Assembly: GCA_037043455.1 (NCBI GenBank)
Contig: JAWPHD010001288.1
Location: forward strand, 124,001-188,000
Source of the DNA: Cyrtodaria siliqua
Lineage: Eukaryota; Mollusca; Bivalvia; Adapedonta; Hiatellidae
Reading direction: 5' to 3'
Length of the DNA: 64,000 nt
Shown: in pieces, positions 56,556-64,000 of the stretch
Position numbering within the stretch: position 1 is the stretch's first letter
Layout: every line of letters starts with the position of its first letter
Translations under genes and position numbers: made by a program
Notes under the pieces: model-generated
What the model saw: only the letters and a program-made list of their open reading frames with translations
The model's database searches: none
Told to the model about the DNA's origin: nothing

Positions 56556-57130
56556 AGTTTTTAGCTCTACTGGCCAAGGGCCTACTGGCCAAGGGCCAGC
56601 AGAGCTTATGGGATGGCGAGTTGTCCGTCGTCCGTCCGTCGTCCGTCCCCGTCCGTCCGTCGTTAACCTTTGTCTCGTTAAGACGATAGGGCCTTTATTT
56701 TTCATCCGATCTTTACCAAACTTTATCAGATTGTTAATATCAATGAAAGCTCAGACAAGTTCGAAAACCATTCATATCGGACCAGTAACAGCGGAGTTAT
56801 GGCCCTTGATTTAGTTCAAAATGCTATATTTTGAATCGTTAAGACGACAGGGCCTTAATTTTTCATCCTATCTTTACCAAACTTTACCACATTGTTAATA
56901 TCAATGAAAACCCGGAAAAGTTCGAAAACCAGCCATATCGGACTTTTAACAGCGGAGTTATGGCCCTTGGTTTAGTTAAAAATGCTATATTTGCCTTGTT
57001 AAGACGATATAGGGGCTTCATTGTTCATCCGATCTTTACCAAACTTTATCAGATTGTTAATGTCAATGTAACCTAGGTCAAGTTCGAAAACCAGCCAGAT
57101 CGGACCAGTAACAGCGGCCATTTCTCTACC
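56556..57130. repeat. bivalve dispersed repeat with three 150-160-bp units
   Basis: Opens with 'ttagctctactgg' and complementary 'ccagcagagctta', then 'gtccgtcgtccgtccgtcg', then three units with 'ttaagacgatagggcc', 'catccgatctttaccaaact' and 'agcggagttatggccc'. It is the reverse orientation of the family at 18781-19235. Confidence 0.75.
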
Positions 57131-57195
57131 GAGGGAGATATTTTCAGTATCTCAAAAACATTTAAGAAATAATAAATATGTAGGCTACCTGTGCT

Positions 57196-57343
57196 TTATC
57201 GGTGAATAAAATACAGTTAGGAGTTCGGATGCGTAGTTCGGATGCGTAGTTCGGATGCGTAGTAATTAAATCACGAGTGCGTTAGCACGAGTGATTTAAT
57301 TACTCGCATCCGAACGACTAACTGTATTTTATTCACCGATAAA
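57196..57343. repeat. palindrome with perfect 24-bp outer arms
   Basis: 'ttatcggtgaataaaatac' and the following 'agtta' are matched exactly in reverse complement at 57320-57343. The inner arms carry 'ttcggatgcg' (three tandem 14-bp copies on the left, one on the right) and 'attaaatcacgagtg'. Confidence 0.85.
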
Positions 57344-58292
57344 ATACAGGTACGTATTTATTATTTCGATTCTAACACAACAATAACCCCATTGTTTACG
57401 CTATTGTTGGGGCACTATATATTATCTCGGATGTCAAGGTAATCAGGCTATTGTTTACAGGCGGTTCCATTGGGCGCCCCCGTATGCAACGTTCTGCGTT
57501 TCAATACACTAGTAGTCACGTGACAAACAATTAAGTCATTGCTTACGTCATATAGCTTGCGCTGTATGACGTCAAACGTTCTCACCTTGTTCAAGATGCT
57601 TATTAATGTTATATGTACTGATGCATATGATGGGTTGATATCGTGGGTGTGCACGGTTTGGGAGCATGGCACGTTTGTTGTAATTAACATTAATGATTTC
57701 ATTAAAATTACTGTTGAGTTTGTCTACGTGACGTATATTTACCAACTGACGTCATGTAACGTGGCGCTTCCAACGGATGAAATATACGCGGGGAATTAAT
57801 GGAACAGCTGTATTTTATCGTAGAATAACATACAGCTGTCTCTCTTCTTTGTGTATAGGAAAGACTGCGGAGGTCGTGTTAGAATAAGAAATAGAACATC
57901 GTTTACTGTGAATTATCGTTTAATATATCACGGTTTGGAGTTCAATTGTAAAAACAATAATTTCACGAGCCCGAAGTATTTTAAACTAGGCTATATAGTG
58001 CGGGTGTATTAGAATAAACTATATATTAGTCTACTTAATTTAAAATGATGTTTTATTAATATTTCTAATGATTCACGCCTTTTTACACCAGTTTGCACGA
58101 GAAAGCCAAGACGACGTTACGTCATCCAAGACGACGTTACGTCATACAAACAAAACAAGTGGAACCGGAACTCTTCGTTAATTCCGTAATCGTTATTTCC
58201 TAGTGGCGGAATCTGACGACGACGTCCGTAAAACAATCGGAACGACATTTGGCATTCCCGCCACTGACGGAAAAGGCCGAGCAATGTTCCGT

Positions 58293-58329
58293 ACTGGGAA
58301 ATATCTCCCACTGGGAGATATTTCCCAGT
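58293..58329. repeat. perfect 37-bp palindrome
   Basis: 'actgggaaatatctccca' is followed by one C and its exact reverse complement. The second copy of the 513-bp duplication lacks the left half, having 'gattcccactgggagatatt'. Confidence 0.9.
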
Positions 58330-58408
58330 AGAGCAAACGGGTAGATATAGCTTTTCTATTCCCAGTATTTTCTATACAAATCACAGACAAATATGTAATA
58401 TATAGAGT

Positions 58409-58531
58409 TTAATACCAGTGTTTTTGAGATAAGGGAAATATCTCCCGAGGCCGCACTCGTTCTTATATCGGGGCCATTTCTCTAGCGAGGGAGATATTTT
58501 CAGTATCTCAAAAACACTGGTTATTAAACTA
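58409..58531. repeat. inverted repeat with about 38-bp arms
   Basis: 'ttaataccagtgtttttgag' to 'aaatatctccc' is matched in reverse by 'gggagatattttcagtatct' to 'aacactggttattaa'. Confidence 0.8.
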
Positions 58532-58890
58532 TATATTACATAATTTAAAATGATATTTTACTAATATTTCTAATGATTCGCGCCTTTTTACACCAGTTTG
58601 CACGAGAACGCCAAGACGACGTTACATCATGCAAGACGACGTTACGTAATACAAACAAAACAAGTGGAACCGGAACTCTTCGTTAATTTCCGTAATCGTT
58701 ATTTCCTAGTGACGGAATCTCACGAAGACGCCCGTAAAACAATCGGAACGTCATTTGGCATTTCCGCCATTGACGGAAAAGGCCGAGCAATGATTCCCAC
58801 TGGGAGATATTTCCTAGTAGAGCAAACGAGTAGATAAAGCTTTTCTTTTCCCAGTATTTCCTATATAAATCAGAGACAATTATGTAATAA

Positions 58891-60664
58891 AGCACAGAAG
58901 CCAAATGTTATGAACTAAACGATAGACGTCACGATATTACGTCACGAATTGACGTCATGCTATTAGTCCGCGCTGTCGCCAAAGGAGTGACAGAAGAACG
59001 AATACTTGTGTCAAAAGACGACTGGAAAGAAATTCATCACAGAATATATATTATATAGTTTAATTAACATTTTTTGTTGTGATACGGAAAATAATTCACT
59101 CGTGAGAAATATTCTTTATATATTGAGGGTATTGCCGACTGTGAGGGTATTGCCGTACATTTGCTTGATAAGCCTTTAAGGAATAAAATGTATTTGTAGA
59201 AAGGTATACCTCATAGTATATGTCATCTATATAAAGGGCACATCCTTTTTTCATTCCCAACCCATGTTATACTTAAAAAGAACACAACCAGTCCACAGAC
59301 ACCACCAAAATATTGAGCAGTTTTTATCAAATTGCTAATATTACGGTTGTTTGATTTTAACTGAATATTGACTGCGTATCAGTTCGAATTGTTTCATCAC
59401 TTTCTATTTTAAGTTATGCATGCAATGACTAATCAAGTGATGTAACTTATATTAATCACTGGAATCCTACTTAATGAGTTGTCTTGGGTAGTCGGTATTA
59501 CCCTCCTAAACACAGAGTGGTTGGGCAATACCCGAACATGAAAATAAATAAATCCATTAACCTTTTTTATTTCTTTTTGATTAAACTTGTTTAGCACCAG
59601 AATTGCTTCTTTAGTATTAAAAGTGTTATATATAACTTAAATTAATTTAGATGACACCTTGTAAAATGTTTAAATCATGGTTTGGGTCCCCAGAACCTTC
59701 TCAAAATAAATATTCGAAGAAAAAACAACTCCAAAAAGCCCTTTCTTAAGCAATGATAGGCATGACGGTTAAACAAATGCTGGTAGAGCAGAATGTATAA
59801 GATGACAATTAATAAACAGAAACAAAAGGAAGTGAAGCTAAATAAAATAATCATCAGAAAAGGCTATAAACATGATAAAAGAAAGAAAACAGTTCTAACA
59901 AGAATCTCTTCAGCACCAAAACCAACAGGAATGAGATGCAGAGACCAAGATGTTTAACATGGCCGTCCTGGTTGATTCAGATGAGGCACAGTTGAACGAG
60001 GCACTAGCTACAAGTGATAAAGAGAGTATAAGGACAGCATGAAACCTGAAACTTTTACGAGACGTTCTTATTACAAGGGACAATTGTACGATGCATTCCT
60101 ATTTTAAGTGTGTTACTAGGAAGATATGGACTTGAAATAGCATGTTGTATAAATGGGAATATTGTAAAATATTGTATAGCTAAAACATATCATCATAGTC
60201 TGCGTTCGTTTTTTGTTAAATTGATATTTCTGACACATTATTTAATAAACCAATAATTTGATTATCAAACAAAAACACAAAATATCTTTAATCAAGGCGT
60301 TTGTGGTGTTGTTGTTTTAAAGTAGACAATGTTTGGCAATACCGTCACTTAGTAGTCGGCAAAACCCTCATATGTTCGGCAATAGCCTCTTCACATCATT
60401 TCAAAAAAAGAGAGGTAAAACAGGATTACTGATAGGAGATAACCTTCCTTATCACATGGTTGTATTGCTTGATAATGGTATAACCACATACGTAACAAAC
60501 ATATTACTTTTATAGATAATTCTGTGAGTATTCAACAGTATGCCGTAGGTGGTCGGTAATACCTCCTACGCTCTAGAAACTCTTGCGAAAAGAACTCGTT
60601 TCTATATCGCAAGAATCTTTCTCACTCGGGAATTATTTCCCGTATCACTTCAACAATGATAGTT
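58891..60664. other. non-coding stretch
   Basis: The words 'ggtattgccg' and 'cggcaatacc' recur near 59128, 59148, 60333 and 60541 on both strands. No gene or element boundary can be supported. Confidence 0.35.
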
Positions 60665-60915
60665 AAACTCTATTGATTTAGTTAAAAATGCTATATTTTG
60701 CCTCGTTAATACGGTAGGGCCATCACTTTTCATCTGATCTTTACTAAACTTTACCAAACTTTACCAGATTCTTTAGTTATGGCCTTTGATTTAGTCAAAA
60801 AGCAGTTTTTCGCCCGAAACTTTCAAAAAAACGTAAATGGAAGTCACTCGCTTCATTGATGTTATAAGAGCTATGTTAGTCAGTAGAGCGTCCACAGGCC
60901 CTCTTTGGCCTCTTG
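60665..60915. repeat. dispersed repeat fragment
   Basis: 'tagttaaaaatgctatattt', 'tcatctgatctttac.aaac' and 'gtttgtcacata' belong to the family at 56680-57115; the edge 'cacaggccctctttggcctc' also occurs as 'aggcctaagagggcctgtgg' in reverse at 40397. Confidence 0.6.
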
Positions 60916-61030
60916 TTTGTCACATACATACTGCATGGCTGTCTAGTGCTGTGATTATACTGTATATTGTTATGGTGCATTTTGGTAGTTTATCGTTATT
61001 GTTGTTATAAGACAACTTTTATTAAATTGA

Positions 61031-61228
61031 TTAACCCTTTCACTGCCTGATTTTAGCAGTGTAGGCCCAGATCAACAGTCGCAATATGTTCAGGCTGATC
61101 AGGGTTTACACTATTCGCCGCCAGTTTGTAAGAACGTTTTCCATAACACTTTATATATAAAATATTACGAAAGGTTTTAATTTAAATTTAAGCAGACGAC
61201 ATTTGAAATTTGGCGGCAAAAGGATTAA
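61031..61228. mobile_element. TTAA-flanked MITE, family 4
   Basis: TTAACCCTTTCACTGCC at the left pairs with GGCGGCAAAAGGATTAA at the right with few mismatches. The centre has 'cccagatcaacag' and 'ggctgatcagggtttacact', related to the core of family 1. It fits a piggyBac-like TTAA insertion with different termini. Confidence 0.65.
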
Positions 61229-62271
61229 AAGCAGATTGCTGCGTGATCATCGAGACCATATAATTACTGTAATCTCATCATCAGACAGATGATGGCTGTA
61301 CATCAGTACTCAACTGTACCCGGTAATAATTGCCGATCAATGCCGATTTATAAACATTCTTGTCCTGTCGTATGAATAGCTGAAGCGTCTAGATAATGTA
61401 TTATATTATATTCTGGTCACAGTAGAGAAGCGCAAGGATCGTAAGAAAGTTAATCTAGATAACATGGTATTAGTCCAGCGCCGTTGAGGGTTCGACTTTT
61501 GAACAGAGTACCTATCCGGAAATGAAAAGTGAAGTCAATCCATAGGCTGGTACTAGTTCGGTGCAATCCAGGTTACCTCAGTGTCTCTAATTGTTTATTC
61601 GGTCAGTGCATTAACTAACGAGGTGACAATAGTATAGGATCATTCGGAATAAATTAGCTGATATTTTTTGAAAATTTAGGTGTAAAATCACGGGGTTCTT
61701 CAATTTGGAGATCCAGAAAGCTGATGAAAACCCTCATTGGCGGATTGAGGGATTCGGGATTTTATCCGGAGATATGGCAGACCTGCGCATGGCACATGCT
61801 TATTGTTTTGCATGATATCAAAAAAATAAAATAATATTTTATTGAACACATATGCAACAATAGATGAAATTTAAAAAAAAAAAAAAGGCAAAAAAAAAAG
61901 CAACAAGATAATAATAAATAGGAACCACTGACGAAAAACAACGTCAACAACTATTGCAACTGCTCATTTTGAATTTAAAACTGACCAAAAGCTGATTATT
62001 TTGGACTAATTGTGATAACCAGTTTTATATGCATCTATTTGGAAAGAAAAACATTTCTAGACCTTTTGAGGTTTTTTGCAAAGTTACATTGCTTTGAAAC
62101 AATATTACTTTCCAGGTTTCGTCAATGGTTGTGGAATGTCTATGAAGAAAATCCATTGTAAAAAAATGAAAATAAATCCTCAGTTTTTTTCCGTTTAGAT
62201 TATCGCTACTTATCAGTAAAAGGAAACACAAGCACACACATGCATATACATATGGATAACATACGTGTAGA
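61229..62271. other. non-coding stretch
   Basis: An A-rich low-complexity tract lies at 61870-61905. No exon or element identified. Confidence 0.35.
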
Positions 62272-62272
62272 G

Positions 62273-62278
62273 TTTATT
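62273..62278 (-). terminator. AATAAA polyadenylation signal
   Basis: AATAAA on the minus strand lies about 200 bases after the stop codon of the Asn/Gly-rich gene, a normal 3' UTR length. Confidence 0.45.
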
Positions 62279-62476
62279 AAAATATATGTATAGCCCTAAC
62301 ACATGGGTATGACATTGTATTGTGTAGCATAGTGTTCTGTAATTTACTAACAATAAGTTAATTTAATTTAGTTCATTTAATTTAGTTCATGTTTAGGTCT
62401 ACTCGAACCATCATGTCGGTGCAGTGTTACAGTTAATATGTATAAACGTCGTCCTGCGCTGTAATAGGTCACGTGT

Positions 62477-64000
62477 TTATCCCATCAATTGCTTAAGAAT
62501 CTGTGATGGATCAATTCCCGATTTTGATAGCATTCCCTCTGCCTGGCTCGCCATGGCCATCAAATCGTTAGGATTTTGACCACTCAATAATTGAGAGATG
62601 TCTCCCATAGAGCTCATATCTCCCGACATTATTCCATTCATTAAATTACCTCCCGTCGGACTGTTCATTAAACCACCGATTTGGTCCATAAAGTTTTTTC
62701 CTTCTGCACCACCTAGCATACCCTGTAAGGCATTCGTATCTACATTACCAAGCATACTGGAGATGTCTGGAGCACTGCCACCTTTTCCAGCCGCATTTCC
62801 AAGCATTCCCTGTATAGCGGAAGTGTCAATGTTTCCCAGAATACTCGACAGGTCGTTACTTCCACCGCCAGGAGTCGCACCGTTCCCACCAAGCAAACTA
62901 GCCAGAGGATTATTACCATTTCCTCCTGAAAAAAGACCCGACAGCTGACTGCTTAAGGCACCGCCCTGTCCACCTAACATACTGGACAATCCACCACCTC
63001 CACCCGAGTTTGATCCAAAGAGACTCCCTAAACTCGAACCAGATCCGAAATTACCACCTCCATTAAGTTGAGATTGTCCAACTAAGGAACTTGCAGATGA
63101 GGAGCCCGTGTTTTGATTTTCAAAGCCTCCACCGTTAGACACTGCAGAGTGGCCCGTTACAGTCGATTGTGGGATATGTGATGTCTGTTGATTTTGATTT
63201 ATATTTCCATTTTGCCCGATTAAACCTGCGTTGTTTTGTCCGAATCCTCCGTTGTTTTGAGCTTGATTGAAGTTTTGATTAGGAACACCGTTATTGTTAA
63301 AATTATGCGCTGGTTCATTATTGCTTTGTCCGATTAAACCTCCGTTGTTTTGTCCGAATCCTCCGTTGTTTTGAGCTTGATTCAAGTTTTGATTAGGCAC
63401 ACCGTTATTGTTAAAATTATTTGCTGGTTCATTGTTGCTTTGTCCGATTAAACCTCCATTGTTTTGTCCGAATCCTCCGTTGTTTTGAGCTTGATTCAAG
63501 TTTTGATTAGGCACACCGTTATTGTTAAAATTATTTGCTGGTTCATTATTGCTTTGTCCGAGTAAACCTCCGTTGTTTTGTCCGAATCCTCCGTTGTTTT
63601 GAGCTTGATTCAAGTTTTGATTAGGCACACCGTTTTTGTTAAAATTATGTGCTGGTTCATTATTGCTTTGTCCGAGTAAACCTCCGTTCGTTTGTCCGAA
63701 TCCTCCGTTGTTTTGAGCTTGGCCAAAGTTTTGATTAGGCACACCGTTACTGTTAAAATTATTTGCTGGTATATTATTGCTTTGTCCGAGTAAACCTCCG
63801 TTCGTTTGTCCGAACCCTCCGTTGTTTTGAGCTTGGCCAAAGTTTTGATTAGGCACACCGTTATTGTTAAAATTATTTGCTGGTATATTATTGCTTTGTC
63901 CGAGTAAACCTCCGTTCGTTTGTCCGAACCCTCCGTTGTTTTGCGCTTGACCGACGTTTTGATTAGGCACACCGTTATTGTTAAGATTATTTGCTGGCAC
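62477..64000 (-). CDS. Asn/Gly/Gln-rich repetitive protein, 5'-partial
   Basis: The frame is open from the window edge to TAA at 62477-62479, giving at least 507 codons; the true start lies beyond 64000. Residues 1 to about 265 are seven tandem 38-residue repeats with NNNGVPNQN, QAQNNGGFGQ and GGLLGQSNN blocks, encoded by 114-bp units. A linker (GNINQNQQTSHIPQSTVTGH) leads to a Gly/Ser/Leu-rich half with repeated 'SS(I/M)LGN(I/V)DT..(I/L)QGMLG' segments and the end SGIDPSQILKQLMG. I see no Cys, Trp, Tyr or Arg. Such composition suits an extracellular structural protein (shell matrix, byssus or egg coat) or a prion-like assembly protein. No signal peptide can be checked here. I do not recognise a named family. 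Confidence 0.75.
   Translation of the reverse strand: MPANNLNNNGVPNQNVGQAQNNGGFGQTNGGLLGQSNNIPANNFNNNGVPNQNFGQAQNNGGFGQTNGGLLGQSNNIPANNFNSNGVPNQNFGQAQNNGGFGQTNGGLLGQSNNEPAHNFNKNGVPNQNLNQAQNNGGFGQNNGGLLGQSNNEPANNFNNNGVPNQNLNQAQNNGGFGQNNGGLIGQSNNEPANNFNNNGVPNQNLNQAQNNGGFGQNNGGLIGQSNNEPAHNFNNNGVPNQNFNQAQNNGGFGQNNAGLIGQNGNINQNQQTSHIPQSTVTGHSAVSNGGGFENQNTGSSSASSLVGQSQLNGGGNFGSGSSLGSLFGSNSGGGGGLSSMLGGQGGALSSQLSGLFSGGNGNNPLASLLGGNGATPGGGSNDLSSILGNIDTSAIQGMLGNAAGKGGSAPDISSMLGNVDTNALQGMLGGAEGKNFMDQIGGLMNSPTGGNLMNGIMSGDMSSMGDISQLLSGQNPNDLMAMASQAEGMLSKSGIDPSQILKQLMG

Larger units (their letters stand above)
58030..58890. repeat. duplicated segment, period about 513 bp
   Basis: 58030-58350 and 58543-58835 match closely: 'tttaaaatgat.ttttact', 'caccagtttgcacgagaa.g', 'aagtggaaccggaactcttc' and 'gacggaaaaggccgagcaat'. 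The open frames in the two copies differ through single-base indels, so the segment is not coding. Confidence 0.85.
57543..58957. promoter_or_regulatory. cluster of TGACGTCA/TTACGTCA motifs
   Basis: TGACGTCA occurs at 57567, 57747 and 58950, and TTACGTCA at 57543, 58117, 58137 and 58937. The full eight-base palindrome is the binding site of CREB/ATF proteins. Seven sites in 1.4 kb is far above chance, but two of them are in a tandem 20-bp repeat and the region contains a duplication, so shared repeat ancestry may explain part of the cluster. Confidence 0.4.

Noticed and set aside
58096..58837. Pair of homologous small proteins in the 513-bp duplication
   Set aside because: The two copies are open on different strands and frames because of small indels, so coding constraint is absent.
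63610..63972. Lys/Thr-rich repeat protein overlapping the Asn/Gly-rich gene
   Set aside because: It is a shifted frame of the 114-bp coding repeat and ends within it.

Overview
The window reads as an animal nuclear genome, most likely a bivalve mollusc; a dreissenid or other heterodont clam is my best guess but is not proven. It is AT-rich, with split genes separated by large non-coding stretches. It carries the bivalve style of dispersed repeat ('gccataactct', 'gaccttgacctttgac', 'gtccgtccgtcc', 'agctctact...agcagagctta'), non-LTR retrotransposon relics, tRNA-like SINE heads and many small inverted-repeat transposons. There is no operon structure and nothing bacterial.

Layout. 1-1.3 kb is a 41-bp satellite. 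1.3-2.6 kb holds the last exon of an unidentified plus-strand gene. 2.6-17 kb is repeats: a 27-bp array (6.8-7.6 kb), nested TTAA-flanked MITEs (5.7-11.5 kb), a 2.6-kb G-free AT microsatellite (11.6-14.2 kb) and a 20-bp array (15.1-17.0 kb). 17-21 kb is bivalve dispersed repeats. 21.4-38.5 kb is spanned by one minus-strand gene that I assemble from four phase-compatible exons and identify as a MAJIN homologue (meiotic telomere attachment). Its introns contain a LINE relic, MITEs and a 5.2-kb, roughly 90-copy, 58-bp minisatellite. 39-48 kb holds another LINE relic, a long foldback element, a TA-flanked MITE and dispersed repeats. 48.6-49.2 kb has two short-period arrays; 51.3 kb has a retroelement RNase H relic; 54.6-55.6 kb has a nearly uniform 90-bp array; 57-59 kb has inverted repeats and a cluster of TGACGTCA-like sites. 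62.5-64 kb is the 3' part of a minus-strand gene for a large Asn/Gly/Gln-rich repetitive protein that runs off the window.

The most interesting structure is in the MAJIN gene. The coding exon at 36,385-36,486 ends inside the first unit of the 58-bp minisatellite, so its splice donor lies at a unit-unit junction. The array copies therefore repeat an exon end plus a 5' splice site, and many central copies have lost the GT. The 15 'intronic' bases of the unit can be aligned without mismatch, using two gaps, to sequence inside the same exon. This fits tandem duplication of an exon segment creating or relocating a splice donor. At least three MITE families end in TTAA, and two unrelated elements sit at the same TTAA position in two copies of one host element. 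Tandem arrays make up roughly a quarter of the window.
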